A stretch of DNA of 64,000 bases, taken from the NCBI RefSeq assembly GCF_910592395.1, contig NC_088310.1, positions 28,105,491 to 28,169,490 of the forward strand, given 5' to 3'. The number at the start of each line of letters is the position of its first letter. Position 1 is the first letter of the stretch. Below the pieces are notes generated by a model. The model was not told the DNA's origin. It saw only the letters and a program-made list of their open reading frames with translations, and did no database searches. Position numbers and translations under genes: made by a program. The stretch is from Lineus longissimus (lineage: Eukaryota; Nemertea; Pilidiophora; Heteronemertea; Lineidae). Shown here piece after piece: positions 23,831-36,064 of this stretch.

Positions 23831-26800
23831 AGAAGAACCGATGTCACTGAGACCTCTCTGTCGTTAACGCCTTGCTTTTTGATTCAAATGTGTTGGCAAT
23901 CACAAACTGATTGTTATCGCGACTCATTGAAAACCTTACAAAAAGCCGAACGCCATGCTGAAAACTTGCGAAATTGGTCTCATATTTCTTCCTAATTTAT
24001 TGACAGTCTTTCGACTCCATTGTCCATTACGATCATGACCATAGCATGTCGTTTAGTGATAATCGTTATCAGTTGCTTCCCAATTGAATACTTTTCTTGT
24101 CATATTATGCAAACTGGAGGAGATGCAGCTTTAAAGAAACCAAAGAAACTACCTATGTTCACCCATCATAATTGTGACTAATGACAAGGTTTTTTGAAAG
24201 GTTTGCACCGACCTAGCGCGTCAGGTGATCCTTTTCTTTCAATGATTATGGACTAAGAACAATCGCTGATGTGGGCTCTTCGATTCGCTGCCAGCCTCGC
24301 GGGCGCGTGGTGCGGTCCATACCGCGCACAATGGCCACAAGTCCACAACCAATACACGCAGACAAAGACATTTTTCTGCCAGACTGTAATATAAAATTCC
24401 ATTATCGTGTGGATTTGTGATTATCATTGGGTAGGTTTACATGTGTAGGGGAAGATTATATTCCCAGGGCGGCGTCCCGTGTATTGGATTCTGCGTCCAA
24501 TAACTCCACAGTGCTGAATTATGCGGCGGCATCAGGACCGGCATATGTGTGGAGGCAATCAGGCTTCGACAGGACAAAGAAATCACAACGATGGGAGAAT
24601 AACAATAGAATGCATTTTATAAATGTACTGTTCTTTTATTTCATTGTCGATAAATGTTCATACATTGATTTGACAGTCATCCTTAGACTTTTCGTTATTT
24701 GAAACAGGGAATCCCTTAGTGAAATTTGGGGCACAAGAAGTTGGGGAGTGGGGAAAAGGTCAACCTTTTCATAAATATACACCATCAGCATATCAATATA
24801 TCGGACACACCTGGAAGTACAATGTTTTACTTAACCTTTGGACGACTTTGAATCTCAGAGAAGATTTAAAATCAGAAATTCAATTTTTTTTCTTCATCAT
24901 TTCAGAAAATGAACATTTGACAAATAAATTTACAGAAAAGGTTGTCATGATCGGGTGTCTTTCGTTTTCCCAGAGTCATCGAAGTCTTCAAAGGTTAAGT
25001 TATTTTACTCTTACAACAATTAAAAAATATATATCAGCCGGGCTTGATCCTCCACAAAATTAGATCTATACAGATATTTTACAACCTTTTAATGTCACAG
25101 GGGAAGAAACATCATTCGCTTGGAAAGTTGAACTATTTACAATATTATTATCACGAGTTATTTCATTATATTTCAACACGCACTTACAAAAATACGTTGG
25201 ACGTGTAGCCTATGGGCATCAGAGATACAAAGGCGTTTCTCATGAAAAACAAAGCTTGGAGTAATGAACATTGATGGAATTCGTTTGGAACACGTAAGAA
25301 GTTTGTCATTTTAGGACCACAGTTAACAAAATCTCAAAAGTGGCGCATATTTTTCCTCGAAAAGTGAGTTTATCTGAGAAAATAACCGCATGAATGGATG
25401 CTTTATACATTGTAGCTATTACAAAGGTAATATTCAAAAACCTATCCAGTTTCGTGTTAGAAACTCTATTGTAACTGGAATGTATACATGTGGACAGATA
25501 GATGGGAAGCCTAGGTGTTGGAGTGATGGGCAAGAAAAAAATGTAAAACTGCAGTGTACTTTTGACGAGAGGAAAATGCCGTGATACGCGTGTGTATTGC
25601 TTGGAATATGTTACCTAGTGTATGAATATACATCTACTGAAAAGAAATATAAACAGATTGTAAAGATGTCAAGACAGGTTGAGCTCTGAGAGGGAAGGTT
25701 TGAGGTACGGATATTCGACTCTGATACGAGTTTAAAACGGGAATTTTAATTAGAAAAAAAGAATGGTAAATTTTTAATGGAATTGATTACACAAATGTTA
25801 CACGCGTACATCGAGGGAATGTTACAGAAAATGCTGGCAATGATAGGCACTCAGAATGCCATTGTTCACTTCTGATGCAATTTTCGCCAAAGCATTGATT
25901 TGTTATGTTTTTGCCAGATGCAACCAATTGATCATTTCGAGAGCATCGATACCAGGGTGCTTAATGAAATAGTGTTATGTTGTGATTATAAGAACATTCT
26001 CGAGTGATTGGGGAGTGTTGTTGATCTGGTTTGTGACAGTGCGAACGATCACAGGGATGACTTTTGTACTCTATAATAAGAAGACTAAAGAAGACAGTTT
26101 ATATTGCATTTAAAGAAAGAGGAAAGTCGTTCTGTTGGCAAACTCACATTGTGGCATTATTGGAAGAAAGCGCTGTTTCACATTGGTCTAACGAAGATTC
26201 TTTGGTAACTTCGAGCAAGTCATGTGGTGTCACTATTGGCAGAAGATTGAGTTTTCATGGTGGCCAAACATCTTAGCAAATGCCACAAGACCAAAATATT
26301 TCACCAGTATCAAAGGTGAGGATAAAGCGTCCATTTGCCTCTCCTCTGCTGTTACAAAGTGGACTGACAATAAATTAGTCATATCTGTAGCCTGCGTGAC
26401 GTCACACAATGGCTAGTAGGGTGATATCACCGTCCCGGAATGTCTTTATCTACTGGTACCTTAATTAATCGATCGAATTAGCTTGCTGAAAATTGACTAA
26501 GTTAGTCCAGGACTGGAATGGACCCTCTAGGATAACAGTGAGTCATCGGACGTTATAACGAAACATTATTGGTCTGTGAGTGCAAGCGTTTGCTGGTCAG
26601 ATGACCAGAAAGTTGTTCTGTGTGAACAAGGAAACAATGAGATCGTTGGAAGAGTAACTGTTACAAAAATATCCAAACTCTTTGAAAAGTTTCAACCATT
26701 TTGAAAATCACTCCTCAAAAAGTTAGATGCAGAAAAGTACAGATATGAGACGGATTACACGCTTTAAATTTCGGAATGTAACTCGGAGGAATGCACTTTA

Positions 26801-29800
26801 TTTGAAAAAATATACCTATGTACATGCACGGTTTACAGATTTAGCGTACACTTTGGTATACGCATGCGTGAACTCATACGTAAGCACGCAAGCAACAACG
26901 CGAGTTCAAAACAATGTGTTACGCATTTGTTTTCAGGCATGCGCAGAAAGGAAAATGTAAAATCTTGTTGTTGAATGGAGAATAATGGGGAACACGTTTA
27001 ATGTTGCTTCAAATCAAGTAATCAAGTTGTTACCGTAATATGAGAGATTTGCATGCTTGAAAACATATGTGTACACGCGTAATTATGAAGTACATACACA
27101 CGTCACGTGTAAGATATGGGAATGTAGAAAGTATAGAGACAATAGGGACATGTCATGCATACTGTAGACATAAAGGCAAAACATGGCCAGTATGCGTGTC
27201 CTCCTAACTTGATTTGAGGTCCATGTACACACATACAGTGTATGTACTGATGTACCTTGACCAAGAAGGATGATACCAACACTGATCATGCAAAGATTGC
27301 ACCATTTGATTGCACTATAAGAATATATAGAGAAAATAGTCATCTTTAAGTTATATTACAAAGTTGATCCCCTTGGCAAAATACTTTATCATTTACAATT
27401 GGATACAAAACAATGTACACAGATTATGTGTTACTGGACTTGAAACAGATCTCGCATACAAAATAGACAGTCTCTGAGCGAAATGTAAATACTCTTTTAT
27501 ACCAATCTTTACATAATAGTAAGTCAAATATATAATAATAACACGCGTCAATGTCGCAAGGGATATATACCAATAGGAATTAGGCTTTAATCAAGCGCCA
27601 TCAGCGTGACGTCGGTAAAAAAGGATATCTACACCAGGACGTCAAGGGGTAGATCCATGGCTCCAGGAAGCACCTTATTAGTACATCGTCCCACATGGAA
27701 ATAATCGACGCACGGAGAGCTAACTCGGGTCAAATCTGAGTCAATATCGGAAAAGCGTGACAATTCAGTCGGATTTTGAATTTTTACTTTTTTTGTGCAA
27801 TTTGTTGATGGAAACTACTAATATGTAGAATAGGAGGTGACTGGGCAGCCGACAGCTGAGTAATATTACCCTTAATAATACCAATGGTCCTTTAACAGCA
27901 AAGAGCCGGAACCGGCGTCTCTTTACGCAACTTCATAGCAGCACATTGATAACAATTACGCGATCAATAGCCCGAGCAGACGATGTTTGAGTGCTGATGG
28001 AAGCCAACTAAATCAATCACTAACAGTTGCTTATCGATTACTCAGTATGAAGAATTGATTTATAATTTGTTTAGTCTGGTACGGTGTAAACTTATAGAAA
28101 TAACTCGACTGGATTATTTCAGTTTCCTGCTTGTTTCGAATCCGTAAATCACATTGTGACGTTACGACCATGAGATGAGTATCATTATTTAGGATATAAA
28201 AAGATGTGAAAAAAAGGTGGGAATTCGATGGTAAGAAGATATCGCAAGATAATATACCAATAAAAATCCTTCTCAGTTTTGTGCTGAAATTCTCAAATTT
28301 TGTTATGCGTATCTTTGTATGGAATGAGTTTATTGGCAACCATCAGCTTTTGCTTGTCATGAAGATATCTGTATGAAAATATATTTATAGACATTTGAAT
28401 ATTGCCTCTGACGTAAGAGTTGTGTATGTGTGTAAAAATAAATAAATAAATAGAACATATATATATGTTGTAAGTGCAAAGCGAAGAGATCGATAAGTAA
28501 GTCAAGATGATAATTCCTTTACTAAACACATTGTAAAACCAAATTGCAGATTTTCTTCGTTTTAGTTCGGGATGTGTAAAATTATCCCAGTATTGGAATC
28601 CACACGTAGCATGTTACACTAAACTTTCAATATTCAATAAACGACCGGAAGCATTTACTGCCTTTTTTATTATGAAATCGGTAAAATGAACCACAGCAAT
28701 GAAAACTGTTGTCGTTATGAAACTGTTTTATGTTGAGAAGGAGATTTGTGAAATTGTGAAATTGTGAAATAGCAGATCTGCTTATGCGCGATGGTACTAT
28801 ACCACGGCAATTATCGTCATGTGTATCAAAAATCGAATTTGAGGAACTAAGGGAAGTCATCATGTAGTTCTAGAAAACGAATGCATATATTCAAGAACGA
28901 GATGATTTCTTTGAAATATCGACACTTTGCACAACAACGAAACCTAAATACTCGAACAACTTAAAAATAACAACGAGACTAGTCACGTGAGTACCGATGG
29001 TGTAAAGTGTGTGTTGATATATATTGTGATTTCAGACTTTTCATATGTGGTCGTAGTGCCAAAAATGATGATAGGTTTAAAGAATTCCAATTGAATTTGT
29101 GATACTGAATACTGCCAAAGATCATGGTAGTTTTAAAGAATTCCGACACATACTTTACAACATTACAGTACTTTACAAGGACTGACACAAACCTATGGGA
29201 ATTACACAAAATAAATAAAAGCAATTGACAGTATTGGGTTGCAGTGACCTGATGATGCATGCTGTACGTGGTGATGCAGACCTCAGCGGATCCATTGTTT
29301 AATTATCTCTCATGAGAGGTGACTCATCAATTTAGTCTAACAATATTGCGAAACTTTTCTTTGGTCAGAGCGGTGAGGTGTGTTCGATGACAATAGCTAA
29401 GCTCCTTTAAAATGATGATTAACCGAGACCATTTTTAACGATGGTCAAGACCATTTATCTATCAGTAGTTGAAATATTTCAGAGAATGGTATTTATGGCA
29501 TAATACTTGTGAATAATCGTTTCTTAATTAAAATCACATTAAGTGAAATTTCGCCAGTGTAATTGGAAATCCCTGATATCTATCTGGTGAACTTCCTGAG
29601 TAATAACGTTTGATGTGAGGTACGATGGGGTTAATGAAGCTTACGACATTCTCAAAGACAATGCCAATACGCGGTCCATTTTAAATACCCCTTAAGCGGT
29701 CACACGCGCCGGTACATCACCCAGACGGTTGCATTAGTCATAACCCTTTGTTTGGCGATTTTCTTGCAAATCCAACTTAGCCCTCCGACAAGAAATCGTT

Positions 29801-30872
29801 AGAATTCTAAAAGTCGTCTGCCCGCAGGGAACGTCTGCGAAGGCATCTTGACAAGCAGACGACTGACAAAGGGGAGGTCGAAGAACAAAGACCAGACGAG
29901 ATTCCATCATTTTCACCGAGTTTCAAAGATAATTGTGTAATTTTCCAATCTTCTGCGCGACGTACCGTGCAATGTAGATTAAATAGAAGCGTTAGTCATA
30001 CGCGTACGCGATCCAGTTTTACCTGAATTCGAATTGTTGTCTTATAATACCGCTAGGAGGAAGCCCTGGTAATTGGTGACTCATTGAAACCACGTTGAGG
30101 CAGCATGCATCTAAATGAAACACTTGCTTTCAAACAAGTTATCGGTACAATGCAACCCATTAATATAGACGTACGCCGTGTAAAAATAAATAGACACTCT
30201 TACGAAAATAATTTAGACATAATATCATAAATGCATGACTTGGAAATATCTGTTCCATTCTAATAAATAAATACTTATTGTAGACATAAAGTTTCATTGG
30301 CAGACTTAAATGACTGGTCTCATTTTTGAGATCTTTAAATACCTTTAAATATTCCTTATATATTGTGATACAGACTTCTGTCTGTATTGACTATTAGCAC
30401 AACCTTGAACTTTAGATATGAAGACAATAACTTCAACACATTATCAATATGAAAGTTTGGACAACTGCATTGTCAGACAACATCAATGAAACAAAACAGA
30501 ATGTAGCATCGTGGTCGGAGGGAGCAATATTCTTTACAAGGACAAATACTTCACTTAGGATGAATGTGTAGGGACATAATACAACAAAATAGGGCCAGTG
30601 TCATTTTAGGCAAATAGTAGGTGATAATCATACTGGGACATGGTCCAATTTGAGACAGTTTAGTTGAAGGCGACAAATCGCATAATGCAGGTGTAAACAA
30701 CGATGTGTTACTGAAGTGCTTTGTTTCATTGAAGTTTGTGGACATGCTCGTTTGCCTAAACCATTGGGGTGACACTTCTACTCATCACCTATCTATTCAA
30801 CAATAGAAAAACGCTCTATTGCACTGTACCCTTTATACACAATTGAATTGTCTTTTCTATAGTCTATGGACG
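23831..30872. other. 7-kb non-coding region downstream of the INSM gene
   Basis: No gene or RNA recognised. The longest frames (up to 114 codons) have no family resemblance. A small AATA/AAATA microsatellite lies near 28434-28452. The stretch next to the INSM stop codon should contain that gene's 3' untranslated region. A TATAAA-type variant poly(A) signal occurs on the minus strand near 30832, but no canonical AATAAA on that strand stands out within the first few hundred bases. Confidence 0.45.
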
Positions 30873-32321
30873 TTAGCACGCTGCATTGAGTGGCATCTGT
30901 AGTAGAATCACCTGTCTATTCTCTGAGGGATGACATTTGTTAATATGCCGTGTGAGGCCGGGGGAACTGTAAAATGTACTTGGGCAATACTTACAAGCAA
31001 ATATCTCGCTCGTGTGCATTCGTGTGTGCTTTTCCAATGTGATTTTGTTCGGGAAACAGTCACCACACACTGAGCACATATAATCCCTTGTCGCTATCGT
31101 ATGCTGAAGGACGTGTTTTGATCGTGCCGCCTCACTCCGGAGAATCTTTCCGCAGTATTGGCAGGGGTACGGAACATCGTCTGCGTTGTGTCCTGCCATG
31201 TGCTTACGAAGATACGCCTGCCTTCTGAACCGCTTTCCGCATGTCTCACATTCAAATTGTCCTTCAGATTCCATTGGGGAGCCTCTGAGGTCCAGTGAGC
31301 CTCCCGTTGGCGACAGCCGTAAATCCGTCTGCATGTCTCCCAGAGTCGTCTGCTCATATTCTCTCCTCATGTTGATCGCCGCCAAATCGTTGCTTACGCT
31401 GCCCACGGGACTCAAGGAACTTGACATCATCCCGTGATTCATCTGAGAGCCAGCGGAGAGGATCTTTGTCGGTGTGGACTTGGGACTGGCCTGTTGCCTT
31501 GGCTTGTGCCAGCGTCGATGTGAGGCCAAGTTGGCGGGGCAGTTGAAGACCTTGTCGCACTCTGGGCACCTGTACTCAACGTGGACAATCCGCGAGCAGC
31601 GATGCTGCGCCAATTGAAACGCGTCCTCAAAATGCTCCTTGCAAAGTTGACAGTTATAATCACCTATTTTGTTCTCGATCTTTTCAAGTTCAGCTTTCGC
31701 CTCAGGGGTAACTTCAACAAAGTTCAAACTGCTGTCAATATCCCCACTGACATGTCCCTCATCCTCACTATCTGAAAAGTCTTTGATAATTGTCCCAGAG
31801 ACTGGCGAACTTTTGTCCTCATCGAAGTTGATCTTTCTGGCTGCTTTGGGCTTCTTCGGCGACTTGAGTTTGTCGCAGTCCGGACTGCTACGCTTCTTGT
31901 TCGGGCTTGAGAGACCTGTGCTGCCTCCAGGACTGGCCCTGTACAGCCGGTCGTAAGGTGACGACTGGGCAGATATTGACAATGGAGATGAGATGCTCAG
32001 TCTGTCAAATCCAGAGAAATAAAACGGCGAGTGATAGGTCGGGGTGCTGTGAATTGACGACGCAGGCGAAGATGTTGGTGTCGAATACACAGATTCCCTG
32101 TCGTGTTTTTCAAATATACCATCCACGGTGTCTCTGAATGTCAGTGAAATCGGGCTTCTAGAATAGCCAGAATCGGGTGATCCGAAATTTGTTTGAATAA
32201 TGTCCACTTCTGAGCCACTGTCACTACGGTCACTGCGGTCATCCTCGGATGTGGAAGGTTTCGGTCTGTAAGAAAAGGGCACAGACTTTTTCTGGCGTTT
32301 GACCATCAACGCTCTCGGCAT
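30873..32321 (-). CDS. insm1: INSM1/INSM2-like zinc-finger transcriptional repressor
   Basis: This is a complete single-exon gene of 482 residues ending in TAA. Residues 1-12 (MPRALMVKRQKK) form a SNAG motif, which in this family recruits corepressors such as LSD1/CoREST, so the predicted product is a nuclear transcriptional repressor. Residues 20-210 are low complexity, rich in Ser, Pro and Asp, with a basic cluster (KKRSSP...KLKSPKKPKAARK, 142-163) that could act as a nuclear localisation signal. The zinc-finger units are: an atypical C2HC unit (C224, C227, H240, C242); C2H2 units at C252/C255/H268/H272, C358/C361/H374/H378, C387/C390/H403/H407 and C416/C419/H432/H436; and a last one at C443/C446/H459/H464. 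The stretch CSRIVHVEYRCPEC and the C-terminal VILLQMPLNAAC match INSM family signatures. The start is fixed by SNAG, which must be N-terminal. Vertebrate INSM1 is also intronless and acts in neuroendocrine and neuronal differentiation; that role here is inferred by homology. INSM1 and INSM2 cannot be told apart, and an invertebrate gene probably predates the split. Confidence 0.97.
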   Translation of the reverse strand: MPRALMVKRQKKSVPFSYRPKPSTSEDDRSDRSDSGSEVDIIQTNFGSPDSGYSRSPISLTFRDTVDGIFEKHDRESVYSTPTSSPASSIHSTPTYHSPFYFSGFDRLSISSPLSISAQSSPYDRLYRASPGGSTGLSSPNKKRSSPDCDKLKSPKKPKAARKINFDEDKSSPVSGTIIKDFSDSEDEGHVSGDIDSSLNFVEVTPEAKAELEKIENKIGDYNCQLCKEHFEDAFQLAQHRCSRIVHVEYRCPECDKVFNCPANLASHRRWHKPRQQASPKSTPTKILSAGSQMNHGMMSSSLSPVGSVSNDLAAINMRREYEQTTLGDMQTDLRLSPTGGSLDLRGSPMESEGQFECETCGKRFRRQAYLRKHMAGHNADDVPYPCQYCGKILRSEAARSKHVLQHTIATRDYMCSVCGDCFPNKITLEKHTRMHTSEIFACKYCPSTFYSSPGLTRHINKCHPSENRQVILLQMPLNAAC

Positions 32322-32550
32322 CGTGCTTTGTTATCGTGCGTATCCCTTCTGAAGAATGACTCACCACTCGGCTGCTGAGAGCTTTTATTGGTGTTTGCCG
32401 CACGTTGCGACAAATCGACAAAGAAAGTCAGTTGCCCGGCACAGAAACACTGGTGAAGTTGGAAAGTTGTGCTGCTTTTGCCGTATTGCCTTTCCTTGTT
32501 TGTTGCTTTAAATAATGCGACGCCTAATCGTCAGGGTTTAAAGTCGCATC
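32322..32550 (-). other. Predicted 5' untranslated region of the INSM gene
   Basis: If transcription starts about 30 bp downstream of the TATA box, the leader would be roughly 230 nt and intronless. A second TATA-like element (AATAAAAG on the minus strand, about 32383-32390, next to a CCAAT) lies inside this leader and could be an alternative start. The start site itself is inferred. Confidence 0.45.
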
Positions 32551-32576
32551 TAGGGAGCTGAGTGTCCTCCTGTGGC

Positions 32577-32583
32577 TTTTATA
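32577..32583 (-). promoter_or_regulatory. TATA box of the INSM gene
   Basis: The minus strand reads GGTATAAAAGCC, a strong consensus TATA box, about 255 bp upstream of the INSM start codon and in the right orientation. Confidence 0.7.
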
Positions 32584-32637
32584 CCGGCACACGCGACATT
32601 CATATATTCATTTGTCAACGGCTCGCTACCCCACCCG

Positions 32638-32642
32638 ATTGG
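32638..32642 (-). promoter_or_regulatory. CCAAT box upstream of INSM
   Basis: The minus strand reads GCGCCAATCGGG, about 55 bp upstream of the TATA box, close to the usual position for an NF-Y site (around -80 to -90 from the inferred start). Confidence 0.5.
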
Positions 32643-32714
32643 CGCGTGGAATGGCTGTTCCAGGAACAAGCCCCGCCTCCCATGCGAACTGCTCAATCAC
32701 GACCTCGGCTGGAG

Positions 32715-32753
32715 CAGGTGAAATTGGCGATGAATGAATGAGTGATTCAGCTG
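32715..32753. promoter_or_regulatory. Pair of E-boxes upstream of INSM
   Basis: CAGGTG (32715-32720) and CAGCTG (32748-32753) lie about 165-200 bp upstream of the inferred start site. Vertebrate INSM1 is known to be driven by proneural bHLH factors through E-boxes, so these are reasonable candidate sites. Six-base motifs are common by chance and function is not shown. Confidence 0.3.
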
Positions 32754-34779
32754 CAATCTGTGACAATGTTAGAACATGCGTTGTTTCAATCATATAGAAA
32801 TCACAATTATTTATACACGGTATCGCATTACTCAACGTGGATTCTAGTGTCTATAACGAAATGCAAATGTTTTCCTATGAAACTGAAATATAATGATTCT
32901 ACTCGGTGTCTCTCTCCATCAGTAGATGCTGTTGTATAATGCGGCATAATTTGACTTGAAATACTTTGAAGAGTATGGAATTTATAATCAGTATTCGCGC
33001 CGTGATTGGGAAAAGCATGGCGTGTAATTGCACCACGATTCGTCTTCACCAGCACCTGTTGATGTCGCATGAGCGAATATGTAACTTACTGAATAATCAC
33101 AATAAAATGCTGCAGATTTTTGCAGATTATGTGTTCAGCTTGTAATCAGATTCAGCAGAATGTTAAAATATGCGGGTGTTTTGTAATCTGGATAAATTCT
33201 CTCCGTGTAGCTGCTGGCATCTCTGTCGTCGCTGTCTCAGCATCGACGCCCAAGATTAGGAAAGTTGGTTGTGGCAGCGGTGCAAGTACGTTACTTAAAC
33301 CCTTGCCGTCTCCAAAAAGGTTTCGGTCAATATCTATTGGTGACAGATTCTGACCAATCCTTTGGTATCGAGTTCAGCTGGTGTTGAGCCCAACATGAGA
33401 CCAAAACCTGTATATTTTCTTCGTTGATAGCGCTGGCATTGACATTTTGTCTCTGGATTGTTCACATCAGTTGACGCCCATCGACGAGCAGTACTTTGCA
33501 AAGTTTTTTGAAATGCTGATGAACCAGAAACCGATTATTTCAAAGTCAAAGCAATGTCCATGTGATGTGCAGGTACACTGCAGTAATGCATTGTGCCATA
33601 ATAAACCCGCGGGACTACATGGATGGGGTGACAGCTCCGGGTTGGGGGTTCTGGACCAGTACCGCAGTGGGATGCAAGCATTTGCGAGGAGAGCCTTTGT
33701 GGCAGTGGCACGTGCCCTGCATTGTCCCCCATCGAGCTTTTGATAACCGACGCGATCCAAAGCTATTGTCGAAAGACTATTTTCTTCGGTGGTAAATAGC
33801 CCGGTATGGAACTCCTCCGATCATACCAGGGGGCACGGCCGGGGTCATGAATAGTTTTGGTGGTGATGGATTGTTCGCGGGATTGTTCCGTACAATGTGA
33901 GGTTGGGATAGAGATATTTGAGACTCTGGCTGATCATTCTTCATCAGTTCACGATCGTGGCTCCCGCTGGGTTTGGGTTTGAAAAGAGTCAATATGAATT
34001 AATTGGTGAATGCATTGCTTGCATTTCAAAGGAATTTAGGAAACGGAGCGGAGGCATCAGAAACAAAGACTCGTTTTATGACAACTGAAGCACTTGCTTC
34101 ACCTTAGTTTTCTTGCCCAAATGGACTCAAAACAAAATTATGAAGAATTTAGTCTAGACCCGGGTGTATTCTTGTGCATTGTTTTGTCTCAAGAAATGTA
34201 TGCCTGTCCGATCTATAACATTTTGGAATAACCGTATTATAAATAGGATCACTTGAGTATGGTTAAGCATGCAGATTTTGAACATCTAGTGAAAATGGAT
34301 GAGAAATTTTGAACTCAATCTGCACTGTAATCAAAATTCAAAAGGAAACCTGTTCTTTCTAAGGTCAATAAACAGGTGACATCATTAACAACAGCATCAC
34401 TAGCATATGTTGAGCAATGTTGATGATGAGTGATAATGCAGTACACTCATCAGTCTCTTGGTCATACCTCATCACTATCAAAATGACAATTTATGATTCA
34501 CTTTATTGCACCACTGTGGTAACGTTGAGAGAGATACTCATAACCTGATTATGAGTAAACCATTGCCATTACTCACTTACCTATCTTTTAAATGATATAA
34601 GTCAATACCATAGTGTAATTGATTGTCCCCGATACTTGACTACAAATTGAGAGTAAATTCTGTAAATGTGATAGAAATGACACGTTTTTACGTTCTTTGA
34701 TTTTGCTAGTTACTCTTAAGTTTGTCGATGAGAGTGGAAACTGATGTTGCTACGATTTGTGAACGCTTGTTGGGCAATG
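32754..34779. other. Non-coding region upstream of INSM
   Basis: Open frames of up to 98 codons occur on both strands near 33447-33795, where several overlap, so they are likely chance. No gene recognised. The region could hold regulatory elements of INSM; the sequence alone does not show them. Confidence 0.4.
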
Positions 34780-34866
34780 TCGGACTAGCTTGGGGTCGAA
34801 CCTGTGATTGAAAGTTCACGTGACTCTTGCATGAGGGTTGAGTCTTACACTACCAGTCCTGCTCTG
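34780..34866 (-). mobile_element. tRNA-derived SINE-like unit
   Basis: The minus strand reads an A-box-like TGGTAGTGTAAGAC followed about 45 bp later by a perfect B-box, GGTTCGACCCC. The anticodon region is longer and less paired than in a real tRNA. Best read as a SINE head or old tRNA-derived repeat. It differs from the unit at 3.8 kb. Confidence 0.4.
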
Positions 34867-35874
34867 GTGCTGTCGATGATAATCGAAGATTGTCATGGAC
34901 ATCAAGAACACGTGTCGATGGAATGCAGGTGCTAATTGTCTACAATGGCAAATGTGTCGGTCATATAATCTCTTATAACCCTTGGTACAATCAATGATGA
35001 TTCCAAAAAACCTCGTTAAACATTGGACCTCCCTTCTTAGATTCTTTGTAAACATCGATGTAAACACACATTAAAGTGACAGCCATCAAAACATTGGAAA
35101 ATTAGAATAGATTTGCCAAGTTCACCTATTCCAATACACTAGTAAATTCTGTGGTGACTCGTCATAGATTCTATTCTAACAGAGAATCTGTGATGCCCCG
35201 ATGGTTGATGCGACCATGTTGTTGCCAAATTGGCCTGCGCTATCGCTCTTTAAGTTACGGGAGGTGTTTTGCAAGCCCACCTGATATATACGTCACATAT
35301 AGACTCAAATTGCACTGCCGAAATATTGCCAAACCCCGTGTTAAAATCGACCCAGGATGGGTGGTGCCTTGCCCATTCTTGATTAACAATGCCAGTATCA
35401 TATTATCCCGCTTTCTATTCACATGATAACGACCTATTATATATGACACGCTTACAAAGTCTCTGGAATGTCCTGGCATGGGCAGCTCCACGAATACAAC
35501 CCAGGTCTCGAGACCCCAAATCTTCCATTGTTCCTGCGCTATTGTGCCGCTCCTTCAGGATACGTTCCATTGGTTGCTCTTGGCACGAGTCTGAAAACCC
35601 TTCAAAAACGTCATTGTGAAGCTTCATGAATGCTGCCCTAAAGAAGAACAGACTCATTTAAAAACTGGTATAGATCAGGACAATGGTATGTCGAGGAGCG
35701 TGGGGCACTTTATCATCTATTGTCTTCCGCTGGATGGTGTGCGAACGTGGAGGCATCTGCCCCATGCACACTGTGCCCCATGCGACCGAGTCTCCCACAT
35801 AACGAAGCTGGATCCGTACCGGGATTATCAAACATCTGTTGGGTTATGATCGACGGAGCACGGTACACAGGCAA
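34867..35874. other. Non-coding stretch, nothing recognised
   Basis: Short open frames on both strands around 35150-35850 overlap each other and show no family resemblance. Confidence 0.35.
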
Positions 35875-36064
35875 AATTCTTATATAAAATTTATATAAGT
35901 CTAATTTATATAAATTGTATATAAGGAATTTTATATAAATTTTATATGAGGAATTTTATATAAATTTTTTTGTAAACATTTTTATATGAAATTTATGTTT
36001 TACTAATTTTATATAAAATGTATATAAATTTTTTTATATAAAATTTATATAAAAATTATTTTAA
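35875..36064. repeat. AT-only palindromic tandem array (TTTATATAAA-type)
   Basis: About 190 bp made almost only of A and T, with repeated TTTATATAAA/TTATATAAATTT blocks at irregular 12-20 bp spacing. Individual blocks are self-complementary (for example CTTATATAAA...TTTATATAAG at 35879-35900), so the stretch can form many alternative hairpins or a cruciform. It resembles an unstable AT-palindromic satellite; no coding content. Confidence 0.85.

Noticed and set aside
31094-32137. Open frames in other phases over the INSM gene
   Set aside because: They are shadows of the INSM coding sequence, which has a full family match.
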